DNA of 43,902 bases from Winogradskyella immobilis (GTDB lineage Bacteria; Bacteroidota; Bacteroidia; Flavobacteriales; Flavobacteriaceae), in NCBI RefSeq assembly GCF_021887715.1, contig NZ_JAIQXX010000021.1:1-43902 (forward strand), written 5' to 3'. Made by a program: the position numbers and the translations under genes. Shown here piece after piece: positions 26,520-34,857 of the stretch. The notes beneath the pieces were generated by a model, which saw only the letters and a program-made list of their open reading frames with translations, did not search any database and was not told where the DNA came from. Positions within the stretch are counted from its first letter, which is position 1, and each line of letters starts with the position of its first letter.

Positions 26520-27685
26520 TACACTAATGTCATAACCGATTTAATACAGCGTAATAATTTATCAAAATCAGCTTTAGTATTTAACACATGGCATGACAAG
26601 CGGATATAATTACCACGAAACGATACGTAAATATTTTGCTCAGCTAAAGCCATTCTTAATTGTTCTCCATCTATAGATTTTGGTATTTCAATTCCGAATA
26701 AATGTTTTGCACGTTGCTCGTCTTTATTAACATAAAAACCTATATCCTTTAGTTCTTTAACAGCATCTTTTGTAATAGAATGACAATAGGTTTGAATATC
26801 TTTAGGACTAAATTGAGAGACTTGTTTTATGCCTTCAATCTGCATGCTTACATTAATAAAATTGCCACTCTCACCAACATTATATCTATTGGCAAGAGGT
26901 TTGTATTCTGGTTGATAGTGAGTTAAACCTGTAATGTTCTCACTCCCTAACCGATTGGACCAATTTTCTTCAAATGGAATACCGTTATCAAAATAAGACC
27001 CATAATAGGCATAAGCGCAACCGTATGGTCCAAATAACCATTTATAACCTGCGCAAACTAAAGCATCTGGTTGTATGTCATTAACATCAAAAGGTAAAGC
27101 TCCAATAGATTGACTACCATCTACAATGAGCAATGCATTGTGTTGTCTGCTTTTTTGTCTAATGGCTTTTAGGTCGAAAACAAGTCCGTTAGCCCAATGA
27201 ATATTTCCTAGTGTTACTAATGCAGTTTTCTCAGTAATGGCTTCAAGTATCGCTTCATTCCATAAATCACCACAATGTTCTCTGTCTTCGGGTTGCTTAA
27301 TCGTTACAATAGATGCTCCGTACCGATCTGCAATTTTTTTCCAAACATAATAATTACTTGGAAATTGCTCTTCTACAATAATGATTTCATCACCTTTTTG
27401 TAAAGTAATATTTTCTGCAGCATTTGCTAATCCGTAAGATACAGACGGAATTGTAGCAATACGGTTATAATCTTTAGCATTGATAACTTTAGCAAATTCT
27501 TTTTTAAGCTCAGTAACGGCATCAAAAAAATGATAACCAGTAATTTTATATGGTCTGCTTTTTTCTAATACAGAAGTTATCCCAGCAGTTTCTACAGACT
27601 TAAAAGATGGAGATAAATTGGCTGTATTTAAATAACAGATATCTTCAGGAATATCAAATAAATGTTTTTGTTGTTGTAAGGGCAT
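26519..27685 (-). CDS. Class V aminotransferase-fold PLP enzyme
   Basis: A 388-residue PLP enzyme of the cysteine desulfurase / isopenicillin-epimerase-like group. The PLP Lys lies in AGYKWLFGPYG (about 217). The cofactor-binding DGSQSIGALPFDV is upstream, with VSYGLANAAENI near 85. No nearby gene points to a pathway. It follows the M42 peptidase by 4 bases and overlaps the Nudix gene. Confidence 0.88.
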   Translation of the reverse strand: MPLQQQKHLFDIPEDICYLNTANLSPSFKSVETAGITSVLEKSRPYKITGYHFFDAVTELKKEFAKVINAKDYNRIATIPSVSYGLANAAENITLQKGDEIIIVEEQFPSNYYVWKKIADRYGASIVTIKQPEDREHCGDLWNEAILEAITEKTALVTLGNIHWANGLVFDLKAIRQKSRQHNALLIVDGSQSIGALPFDVNDIQPDALVCAGYKWLFGPYGCAYAYYGSYFDNGIPFEENWSNRLGSENITGLTHYQPEYKPLANRYNVGESGNFINVSMQIEGIKQVSQFSPKDIQTYCHSITKDAVKELKDIGFYVNKDEQRAKHLFGIEIPKSIDGEQLRMALAEQNIYVSFRGNYIRLSCHVLNTKADFDKLLRCIKSVMTLV

Positions 27686-27689
27686 TTGT

Positions 27690-28778
27690 TTATTTAAAAT
27701 AACTAAAAGTTTCTCCGTCTTCTATTTTTAAAATTGTTTCGTAGATTAAACGAATTACGTTTTCTACGTCATCTTGATGTACCATTTCTACCGTAGTATG
27801 CATATAACGTAGCGGTAAAGAAATTAGAGCAGAAGCAACACCACCATTGCTATAAGCAAAAGCATCTGTATCTGTGCCAGTAGCTCTAGAGAGTGCAGCG
27901 CGTTGAAATGGTATTTTCTTTTCTTCAGCAGTATCGGTGATTAAATCGCGTAACTTTTGCTGAACTGCTGGAGCATAAGCCACAACAGGACCATCTCCAA
28001 TTTTAGCTAAACCTTGTTTTTTAGGATCTATCATTGGCGTTGTAGTATCGTGAGTAACATCAGTTACTATCGCCACATTAGGCTTAATCGTTTGTGTTAT
28101 CATCTCAGCTCCACGTAAACCAATTTCTTCTTGTACAGAATTGGTGACATATAAGCCAAATGGCAATTTTTTTTTATTCTCTTTTAATAGACGTGCAACT
28201 TCAGCAATCATAAAACCTCCCATGCGGTTGTCTAAAGCTCTACATACAAATTTATCTTTGTTAAGAATATGAAATTCGTCTGGATAGGTAATAACACAAC
28301 CTATATGAACTCCCATTTTTTCAACTTCTTTTTTGTCTTTAGCTCCAACATCTATGCAAATATTGTCTGGTTTAGGTGGTTCTTCTTTAGCTCTACTTCT
28401 GGTATGTATAGCAGGCCATCCAAAAACCCCTTTTACAATACCTTTTTTAGTATGAATATTAACCACCTTACTTGGCGCTATTTGATGATCACTACCACCA
28501 TTTCTAATGACATATATTAAACCTTTGTCAGAAATGTAATTAACATACCAAGAAATTTCATCGGCATGTCCTTCAATAACCACTTTATATTTTGCATCTG
28601 GATTTATAACACCAACGGCAGTGCCATAAGTGTCTGTTATAAATTCATCTACATAAGGTTTTAAGTAGTTCATCCATATTTTTTGCCCATCCCATTCATA
28701 ACCTGTAGGTGCTGCGTTATTTAGATATTTTTCTAAAAAGTCCATTGACTTTTTATTTAATAATTTTTGTTTTGCCAT
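27690..28778 (-). CDS. M42 family metallopeptidase
   Basis: A 362-residue dinuclear zinc aminopeptidase of the glutamyl aminopeptidase / deblocking type. Metal and catalytic segments are present: IEGHADEISW, RALDNRMGG, NSVQEEIGLRGA and VTDVTHDT. The mature enzyme is cytosolic (no signal peptide) and trims N-terminal residues from peptides, usually as a large tetrahedral complex. First gene of the four-gene unit that ends in PrsW. Confidence 0.93.
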   Translation of the reverse strand: MAKQKLLNKKSMDFLEKYLNNAAPTGYEWDGQKIWMNYLKPYVDEFITDTYGTAVGVINPDAKYKVVIEGHADEISWYVNYISDKGLIYVIRNGGSDHQIAPSKVVNIHTKKGIVKGVFGWPAIHTRSRAKEEPPKPDNICIDVGAKDKKEVEKMGVHIGCVITYPDEFHILNKDKFVCRALDNRMGGFMIAEVARLLKENKKKLPFGLYVTNSVQEEIGLRGAEMITQTIKPNVAIVTDVTHDTTTPMIDPKKQGLAKIGDGPVVAYAPAVQQKLRDLITDTAEEKKIPFQRAALSRATGTDTDAFAYSNGGVASALISLPLRYMHTTVEMVHQDDVENVIRLIYETILKIEDGETFSYFK

Positions 28779-28846
28779 TGTCTAAAAAATTTTTCTAAAA
28801 ATAATAATATTAATACGATTTTAAGGTTAAAGGGTTTATAAATTGT

Positions 28847-28854
28847 TAATTTTG
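28847..28854 (+). promoter_or_regulatory. -7 box candidate for the DUF4294 gene
   Basis: TAATTTTG, a full match to TAnnTTTG, about 50 bases before the chosen ATG. No clear -33 TTTG lies at 19-20 bases upstream, so only half of the promoter is supported. Confidence 0.35.
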
Positions 28855-28905
28855 AATAGTGATGAAATGTTGTTTTGGAATGATTTTAGCGACATAAAGT
28901 ATAAT

Positions 28906-29607
28906 ATGAAATATTTAATAGGCATTTTATTCTTTTTTCCATTGGGGTTAATGGCTCAGATAGATCCTGTTGAGCAAGATTCTACCCAGGTAAAATACCT
29001 TATCATAGAAGGAGATTCAATTCCTCGTTTGGCTATTGACTTAGATGAAGTTATGGTAATGCCAAAGTTAAAGTATGCGAATAGAGAAGAGCGTATTCGT
29101 TATTTAATCTTAAAACGAAAAACGCTTAAAGTATATCCTTATGCAAAAATGGCTGCGGACCGTTTGGTACTTTTAAATGAAGAGTTAAAACAATATGAAA
29201 AACGCAGGAAAAAGAAAAAACATGCTAAGCAAGTTCAGAAATTTATTGAAAAGGAATTTTCGGCAGAGTTGAAAAAAATGACAAAAACCGAAGGGCAAAT
29301 ACTTATAAAATTAATTCATCGTCAAACAGGAAAAACAGCTTTTAGTTTGGTGAAAGAACTAAGAAATGGTTGGCGTGCCTTCTGGTATAATAATACAGCA
29401 AATTTGTTTGACATTTCTTTAAAACGTGAGTTTAACCCGTTAGAGGTAGAAGAAGATTTTTTAATAGAAGACATTTTATTACGTGCGTTTCAAGATCAAC
29501 GGTTAGAACGTCAAAAATCCGCTTTTGAGATTGATTATTATGCGCTTACGGATAAATGGTTACCTAAAAAAGAAACAAAACCAATACCTAATCGTAAAAA
29601 ACAGTAG
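28906..29607 (+). CDS. DUF4294 domain-containing exported protein
   Basis: A 233-residue protein with a signal peptide (MKYLIGILFFFPLGLMAQ) then the DUF4294 domain, including YPYAKMAADRLVLLNEELKQY. A very basic helix KRRKKKKHAKQVQKF follows, then RLIHRQTG-like and LRNGWRAFWYN segments. It is a Bacteroidota-specific family with no known function. I use the ATG at 28906; the frame is open to a TTG at 28843, but that would bury the signal peptide. The gene ends directly at the GTG of the next gene. Confidence 0.88.
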   Translation: MKYLIGILFFFPLGLMAQIDPVEQDSTQVKYLIIEGDSIPRLAIDLDEVMVMPKLKYANREERIRYLILKRKTLKVYPYAKMAADRLVLLNEELKQYEKRRKKKKHAKQVQKFIEKEFSAELKKMTKTEGQILIKLIHRQTGKTAFSLVKELRNGWRAFWYNNTANLFDISLKREFNPLEVEEDFLIEDILLRAFQDQRLERQKSAFEIDYYALTDKWLPKKETKPIPNRKKQ

Positions 29608-30234
29608 GTGAGTACCCAAACTAAATTAGAAGAACAACTTAATGCTTGGTCTCATGGATTTGGAGTTGTTTTAGGTTGTATTGGTTTAATCTTCCTTGTT
29701 AATAATGTAGACGCTACGCAAAATTGGCATTTATTTAGTGTTGTAGTTTATGGACTTTCAATTATTGTTCTGTTTTTGGCGTCCACTTTATATCATTCAG
29801 TATCTAGTAAAAAGTTAAAACAACGTTTTCGTATAATTGATCATATTAGCATCTACCTACTAATTGCTGGAACATATACGCCTGTATTACTTATTTTATT
29901 ATCCAAAAGTTTAGGTTGGCCATTGTTTTATTCTGTTTGGGGAATCGCTGCTTTTGGTGTGGTATTGAAACTCTTTTTTACAGGTAAATTTGAAATTTTT
30001 TCAACACTCTTATATTTGATTATGGGCTGGTTGATTGTGTTTGATTATTCAACATTATCAAGTATAATAGGTGCTGATGGAACATGGTGGTTATTTGCTG
30101 GTGGATTTTTTTACACGGTTGGTATTGTGTTTTATGCAATACATAAAATTCCGTACAATCATGTTATTTGGCATGTTTTTGTTTTGGCAGGAGCTATTTG
30201 TCATTTTTTGATGATATTTTGGTATGTGATATAG
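29608..30234 (+). CDS. Hemolysin III / PAQR family membrane protein
   Basis: A 208-residue, seven-helix protein of the TrhA/YqfA group. Family signatures are NAWSHGFGVVLG, STLYHS, DHISIYLLIAGTYTP and the C-terminal HVIWHVFVLAGA; the Ser-His-His-Asp-type metal site residues are in place. Bacterial members have been linked to membrane homeostasis. The GTG start abuts the stop of the DUF4294 gene, so the pair is translationally linked. Confidence 0.9.
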   Translation: MSTQTKLEEQLNAWSHGFGVVLGCIGLIFLVNNVDATQNWHLFSVVVYGLSIIVLFLASTLYHSVSSKKLKQRFRIIDHISIYLLIAGTYTPVLLILLSKSLGWPLFYSVWGIAAFGVVLKLFFTGKFEIFSTLLYLIMGWLIVFDYSTLSSIIGADGTWWLFAGGFFYTVGIVFYAIHKIPYNHVIWHVFVLAGAICHFLMIFWYVI

Positions 30235-30268
30235 AATAGATATTAGTAAAAGTACTATAAAATGTTTT

Positions 30269-30721
30269 TTAGCACCATTGTATAATTTTCGTCTCAAAAT
30301 TAATTGGTGTCGGCCCATCTGAACAACCTCCAATTTCCTCAGCGTTTTTATCAGTCTTTGCTTTTCCAATAATCCATTTGCCAGACTTGTGTTTTAATAA
30401 AATTCCTTTTACTATTACGTTTCCACCTATCAAAGGATTCTCTTCTTTATTATAAACAATGATTTTATTTCCAGTTATAATTATTTCAACAGACAAATTT
30501 TCCATTCGCCCGCCAAATTCCGTAAAGTATAATTCATATGTAAATTCTCCTTGAGGAATAGAATCTTTTATTATTAATTTAGTTTCTAGATTCTGTTTTT
30601 CAGAAAAATTATAATTATCTGCTTTCTTTCCCATAGCAGCTCCAATAAACATTATAAATCCTATTAATATTAAACTCCCAATTCCGAAGATGATTAGCGA
30701 TATGTTTAGTGTTTTCTTCAA
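30269..30721 (-). CDS. Membrane-anchored hypothetical protein
   Basis: A 150-residue protein with one N-terminal transmembrane helix (about 6-30) followed by an extracytoplasmic beta-rich part. There are two Cys near the end (GGCSDGP and the terminal WC). The start is TTG at 30721; a stop lies three codons upstream, and no ATG precedes the hydrophobic segment. The family is not recognised. It follows the 112-residue gene by 16 bases. Confidence 0.6.
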   Translation of the reverse strand: MKKTLNISLIIFGIGSLILIGFIMFIGAAMGKKADNYNFSEKQNLETKLIIKDSIPQGEFTYELYFTEFGGRMENLSVEIIITGNKIIVYNKEENPLIGGNVIVKGILLKHKSGKWIIGKAKTDKNAEEIGGCSDGPTPINFETKIIQWC

Positions 30722-30737
30722 ATGTTTTTATAATTAA

Positions 30738-31076
30738 TTAAATCTCTTCTAAAATAGATATTCCTTTAGATAAATCACCAGATGTCCATTGCCAAGTTTC
30801 ATGCAACCTTATTTTTCCGTTAGGGCGTATTTCTGGTTTAGAAAAACAAACACCTGTCATTAATTCTCCTTTTGTATTAATTTGATGGTAGCGCATGTCT
30901 ATACATCCGTTATCATTTACAATACCAATTAAATGCCCTTTTGCAATTGAACCTCCTTTATATTCTGAAGTTAAAACGTTTCCAACTTGCTTATAGATAA
31001 ATCGTGTATCGTCAGAAACTTCAGCATTATCTGAAATAGAAATAGGCTTAAAAACTTTGTTATTGTAATTTATCAT
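30738..31076 (-). CDS. Small protein of the 'N-acetylglutamate synthase' (misnamed) lipocalin-like group
   Basis: A 112-residue, beta-rich protein without a signal peptide. Proteins of this look (DTRFIYKQVGNVLTSEYKGG, then IRLHETWQWTSGD) are often labelled N-acetylglutamate synthase, but no GNAT fold is visible, so I do not assign that reaction. Its ATG overlaps the stop of the VOC gene by one base (TAATG). Confidence 0.7.
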   Translation of the reverse strand: MINYNNKVFKPISISDNAEVSDDTRFIYKQVGNVLTSEYKGGSIAKGHLIGIVNDNGCIDMRYHQINTKGELMTGVCFSKPEIRPNGKIRLHETWQWTSGDLSKGISILEEI

Positions 31077-31447
31077 TACACATGCTGGTCAAATAGAATG
31101 GTGTTACCATCAGGATCAGTCAGCATAAAGTTTGCTGGACCCGATGTAGTTTCATCTGCTTCGCTTGTTAAGGAAACAGCTTTGGATTTTAAATGTTTTT
31201 GAATGCTACGGATATCTTCAAAATTATCTAGAGCATTTGCGCTTTGATCCCAACCTGGATTAAATGTGAGAATGTTTTGTTCAAACATGCCTTGAAACAA
31301 TCCAATGACGGTTTCACCATTTTTAAGAATGAGATAATTACGCTCTATATCTCCTGCAAAGACAGTAAATCCTAAAGTTTCGTAGAATGTTTTAGAAGCA
31401 TGAATGTCCTTTACACACAAGCTCACAGAGAAAGCTCCTAATTTCAT
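31076..31447 (-). CDS. VOC family (glyoxalase/bleomycin-resistance fold) protein
   Basis: A 123-residue protein of the vicinal oxygen chelate fold, with two beta-alpha-beta-beta-beta halves (SLCVKDIHASKTFYETLGF and FMLTDPDGNTILFDQH). The substrate is unknown. It lies between a GNAT gene and the small lipocalin-like gene on the same strand, in an apparent small operon. Confidence 0.88.
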   Translation of the reverse strand: MKLGAFSVSLCVKDIHASKTFYETLGFTVFAGDIERNYLILKNGETVIGLFQGMFEQNILTFNPGWDQSANALDNFEDIRSIQKHLKSKAVSLTSEADETTSGPANFMLTDPDGNTILFDQHV

Positions 31448-31469
31448 GATTTTATGTGATATTGATTAG

Positions 31470-31997
31470 TTAGCCTAATTTACCATAATAAATTAAATCT
31501 ACCAATTCGCCAGAAGTAGTAACATAATCACGACGGATTGTACCTTCAATTTCAAAACCTGCTTGTTCGGCAACTTTACGTGCGGCATAATTTTTGGAAT
31601 GCGTTCTGAGAAATAGTTTTTTAAAACGATATGTCTTAAAACAATGTTCTTGAAATAGTACAAATGCTTTTGTGGAAATGCCTTTGCCAGCATAATCTTC
31701 ATCAATATATAGACCCATTTCAGATTTAGGGATACTCCAATCAATGTTTTTTAGGTCTAGAAAACCAATAATGGCATTAGTAGAATCTTCAATAATGATA
31801 TAAGGGAAATATTGCCTTTTGTTAGCTTTATCTGCAATTTCAGAAAGGAAGGCTTTAGTATCTTCAAAAGTAGCGGTTCTAGAAACGGTGCCTGTAAAAA
31901 AATCTTCAAGGCGTGCCCTGTTTTTTTGAACCATATTATAATACGATTCTAAATCACTTTCTTTTAAAAGACGAATACTGTAATCTTCAAAACGCAC
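31470..31997 (-). CDS. GNAT N-acetyltransferase (RimJ/RimL-like)
   Basis: A 175-residue acetyltransferase. The acetyl-CoA-binding pattern DEDYAGKGISTKAF (about 110-125) takes the place of Q/RxxGxG/A. YAARKVAEQAGFEIEG matches the end of RimJ/RimL-type enzymes. It may modify a ribosomal protein, antibiotic or small amine; this is not decided. The start is GTG at 31997, 7 bases after the propeller gene. Confidence 0.9.
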   Translation of the reverse strand: MRFEDYSIRLLKESDLESYYNMVQKNRARLEDFFTGTVSRTATFEDTKAFLSEIADKANKRQYFPYIIIEDSTNAIIGFLDLKNIDWSIPKSEMGLYIDEDYAGKGISTKAFVLFQEHCFKTYRFKKLFLRTHSKNYAARKVAEQAGFEIEGTIRRDYVTTSGELVDLIYYGKLG

Positions 31998-32004
31998 AAT
32001 TGAC

Positions 32005-32835
32005 TTATTTAAGTTTATAGAAAAGTAAACGACTTTGACGATTCATTGGTAATAGTAGTAAGTTTTTCTCTTTAATATAAGCAATATCGCCAACACTTTC
32101 CCCAACAGTTAGTATCTTTTCGGTCTTACCGTTTGCATCAATCAAATGAATATTTCCACTTCTCCAATCTGAGATAATCATACGTTCATTGTCGTAAGGT
32201 CTAATGCCATCTAAGTTACCAATAGATGAAGATATATTTTCTATAGTTTTTGTTTTCATATCTATTTTAGATACGGCACCTCCGTCTTTACCAGCTCCCC
32301 AAGATGCCACATACATAGTATTGCCTTGTATTAAAAGACCATTAGGTCTATCTAAAGTTTCATTAGCCATCCAAAGCGAAAAATGACCAGATGTATCTAA
32401 TCTATATATTTCGGACGTTCGTGTATCAGAAGCATATACATTGCCATCCGCATCGATAGCAACATCGTTTAAAAACTGAACGCTTTCTGCGGTATGCTTT
32501 TTAAGTACTTTACCTGTTTTTAAATCTGCTTCAATAAGCATTTTATTATCAGACACAAATAAACGGTCTTTAGTAATAGCGATACCTTTTGGATCATTAA
32601 GGCCTTCGACAAACGTTTTATTAATGAGTTTTCCGTCAGTACTTACTGTAGCTATAGATCCATCACCAGCTTCTCGGTCTCCAATTAAAGATGCATATAT
32701 ACGGTTATTTGCTTTATCATATACGGCAGACTCACAATGCGTCAACTCTAAAGTCTCACTAATAAATGTAGGTGTAGAGGTTTGTGCTTGTGTAACACAA
32801 ATAAAAACGAAAAGAATATATGATAAGGATTTCAT
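32005..32835 (-). CDS. Secreted beta-propeller, SMP-30/gluconolactonase-like
   Basis: A 276-residue protein with a signal peptide (about 1-18, ending VTQAQT) followed by repeated blades of the SMP-30/NHL type, such as NDVAIDADGNVYASDTRTSEIYRLD and RPNGLLIQGNTMYVASWG. It is probably a periplasmic sugar-lactone hydrolase or binding propeller. The neighbours do not identify a pathway. Confidence 0.85.
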   Translation of the reverse strand: MKSLSYILFVFICVTQAQTSTPTFISETLELTHCESAVYDKANNRIYASLIGDREAGDGSIATVSTDGKLINKTFVEGLNDPKGIAITKDRLFVSDNKMLIEADLKTGKVLKKHTAESVQFLNDVAIDADGNVYASDTRTSEIYRLDTSGHFSLWMANETLDRPNGLLIQGNTMYVASWGAGKDGGAVSKIDMKTKTIENISSSIGNLDGIRPYDNERMIISDWRSGNIHLIDANGKTEKILTVGESVGDIAYIKEKNLLLLPMNRQSRLLFYKLK

Positions 32836-32929
32836 AATGTTAGTAGTTTAAAAATTAAAGATTTAAAATTAATTAATTTCTAAAATTAATCCCTTAATAC
32901 AAATGTTATTTTGTTCTTAAAAGAAATAT

Positions 32930-33373
32930 TTACCCTTTGATAATATCTTTGTATTCTTCAAAAAAAGCTTCAAACTTTGGCATGGTAGTATTAAAGAATT
33001 CCATAACGGCTTGCCAAGAGTCTTTGTTATGGATAGATACTTTTTGTTCTAGAGGTACATAAATACGTGAGATTTCTTTACCATTATCGAGATAAAATTC
33101 TTCTTCGTAAATCGCTTTGGGTAAAAACTCAGAATGTAAAATGTGTTTTAAGGCTTCTAATTTCTCCCAGCAATTGATTCGATTTTCTATCCCGATAGTT
33201 ATCGGGACATCTTCTAAATCTAGAGCTACAAATGCTTTTTTAGTATCAAAATAGAATTTAAAAGAAAGGCCTTTTATTTTGGTATTGTATAGTAACCATT
33301 TTCTAGGAAATGATTTTCCGAAGCTAATCCAAAACGTTTCTCTTAGCAAACGCGATTCTTCTTTACTAAACAA
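32930..33373 (-). CDS. DUF4268 domain-containing protein
   Basis: A 147-residue protein with the DUF4268 pattern FSKEESRLLRETFWISFGKSF followed by LSFKFYFDTKKAFVALDLE. The family fold resembles nuclease-associated domains, with no known function for the free-standing form. I choose the TTG at 33373, because relatives start MFSKEES; a TTG three codons further upstream is possible. It overlaps the end of the ZIP gene by 8 bases. A dispersed palindrome (33190-33207) lies inside its reading frame. Confidence 0.82.
   Translation of the reverse strand: MFSKEESRLLRETFWISFGKSFPRKWLLYNTKIKGLSFKFYFDTKKAFVALDLEDVPITIGIENRINCWEKLEALKHILHSEFLPKAIYEEEFYLDNGKEISRIYVPLEQKVSIHNKDSWQAVMEFFNTTMPKFEAFFEEYKDIIKG
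33190..33207. repeat. TCCCGATA/TATCGGGA palindrome inside a coding region
   Basis: Two perfect 8-base arms separated by GT. From memory, close variants of this palindrome are scattered in many Flavobacteriaceae genomes. Here it is read in frame and encodes PITIGI within the DUF4268 protein. A degenerate relative (CCAATAGTTATCGAGG) occurs at 3353-3368 upstream of the recombinase. Confidence 0.6.
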
Positions 33374-34049
33374 AATAAGCAATAATTACACCAAGAATAA
33401 TAGTAAATAGCTTGGTAAGATTGAACTTATGGCCTTCGCTGCTTTCAAATAAAATAATAGTGGCAATATGTAAAAAGATACCAATAACTATAGCATTTAC
33501 ATAATTTGTATAATCGATGAGAATAGGAATATTGTTGGATAAAATAGTACCTAGTGGTGTCATTATAGCAAATACAATTAAAGCTATAGTAATTTGAAGC
33601 TTAGTGTATTTTGAATCTAACAAAAATGAGGTTATAAGTATAGCAATCGGTATTTTATGAATAAGTATGCCATATACCATATCGTTATTTTCGTGTATAG
33701 GAAAACCTTCTAAAAAACTATGAATGCTTAAACTAATAAAAAGCAACCAAGGAAATGTTGTTGTGTGTTTATGTATGTGTAAATGTCCGTGTTCGGCACC
33801 TTTGGAGAGCGATTCTAAAAATATTTGAATAACTATTCCTCCCAAAATTAGTACACCAATTAATTTTGCTTCTAAATGCATGTACACTTCTGGTAATAAT
33901 TCAATAAGTGTGAGTGCTAATATAAAAGCTCCACTAAAAGAGAGTAAGTGTTTAGTGAATGATTTTTTTTTGCGTTTTGTTATCAATGCAATGCAAATAC
34001 CAATGATTACAGCATATAGCGGGAATAAATAATTGTACATTGAAAACAT
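33366..34049 (-). CDS. ZIP family divalent metal transporter
   Basis: A 227-residue, seven-helix transporter. The paired metal-binding motifs are HSFLEG (helix 4) and HKIPIA (helix 5). A His-rich loop (HGHLHIHKH, about 87-95) precedes them, as usual for ZIP proteins. It likely imports zinc or iron across the inner membrane. It lies in a unit with the methyltransferase gene (21 bases upstream) and the DUF4268 gene (overlapping). Confidence 0.9.
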   Translation of the reverse strand: MFSMYNYLFPLYAVIIGICIALITKRKKKSFTKHLLSFSGAFILALTLIELLPEVYMHLEAKLIGVLILGGIVIQIFLESLSKGAEHGHLHIHKHTTTFPWLLFISLSIHSFLEGFPIHENNDMVYGILIHKIPIAILITSFLLDSKYTKLQITIALIVFAIMTPLGTILSNNIPILIDYTNYVNAIVIGIFLHIATIILFESSEGHKFNLTKLFTIILGVIIAYFV

Positions 34050-34070
34050 AGACTGACTACAAAAAAGATT

Positions 34071-34802
34071 TTATTTAAAAATCATTATTAACCGCTCGGA
34101 CGTTTTAGTATGAAATTTATTGAGTTTGTAATCTCCAAACACATCTAAGAGATGAACTCCGGCTTTTTCAAAAAAAGATTCAAAGTCATTTAAAGTTAAG
34201 GCTTTTACACGTTCTTGATATTCATAATGCTCATCATCTACATCAAAAGAAATGTCTTTAATAATATAACCATTCTCTAAACGTCTTTTTTGAAGAAAAT
34301 CAATACCATCTACTGTTTTTGTGTTTTCTGGTATAAGATGATCAATAACATATTCGGCATTCATAAAATCGATAACTCCAAAACCAGAAGCATTAAGTTC
34401 AGCTTTAATCGATTCTACGGTTTTTAGATTGCATTCGTCAGTTTCAAAATAACCAAAACTGGTAAATAGGTTAAAGACCGCATCAAACGTATCTGGATAA
34501 GGTTTAGTCATATCATGCACATTAAACTTTAAGGTGTCATTCTCAAATTGCTTAGCATGTGCAATGCTTTGTTCAGATAAATCAACTCCAGTAATTTGAT
34601 AACCCAATTTATTAAGATATACAGAATGTCTCCCTTTACCACAAGCTAAATCTAAAACCTTAGCATTTTCGGGTAAATTAAGATATTGAGTAAGTGTATC
34701 CATAAAGGCTTGTGCCTCAGTATAGTCTCTATCTTTATATAAAATGTGGTAAAATGGTGTGTCAAACCAAGAGGCATACCATTGTTTCGTTGTTTTTGTC
34801 AT
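34071..34802 (-). CDS. Class I SAM-dependent methyltransferase
   Basis: A 243-residue Rossmann methyltransferase. The SAM motif is VLDLACGKGRHS (about 43-54), the acidic loop is GVDLSEQSI and motif IV is FDAVFNLFTSFGYF. The target is not identifiable. It is divergent from the THUMP methyltransferase gene, sharing a 55-bp promoter region. Confidence 0.88.
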   Translation of the reverse strand: MTKTTKQWYASWFDTPFYHILYKDRDYTEAQAFMDTLTQYLNLPENAKVLDLACGKGRHSVYLNKLGYQITGVDLSEQSIAHAKQFENDTLKFNVHDMTKPYPDTFDAVFNLFTSFGYFETDECNLKTVESIKAELNASGFGVIDFMNAEYVIDHLIPENTKTVDGIDFLQKRRLENGYIIKDISFDVDDEHYEYQERVKALTLNDFESFFEKAGVHLLDVFGDYKLNKFHTKTSERLIMIFK

Positions 34803-34817
34803 AACATTAAATGTACT

Positions 34818-34838
34818 ACAAAAATACTGTATTTTTGT
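34818..34838. promoter_or_regulatory. Palindromic divergent promoter core
   Basis: A perfect inverted repeat, ACAAAAATA - CTG - TATTTTTGT, so the sequence TATTTTTG (a full TAnnTTTG match) occurs on both strands only 3 bases apart. It sits in the 55-bp gap between two divergent methyltransferase genes and would place a -7 box for each. -33 boxes are not clear on either side. Confidence 0.5.
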
Positions 34839-34857
34839 TTTCTATTTGACGTATTAT

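Noticed and set aside
28843..28905. Upstream TTG start for the DUF4294 gene
   Set aside because: It would place 21 residues before a clear signal peptide.
34759..34857. Longer N-terminus for the THUMP methyltransferase
   Set aside because: The extra 33 residues are not family-like and would overlap the divergent methyltransferase gene.
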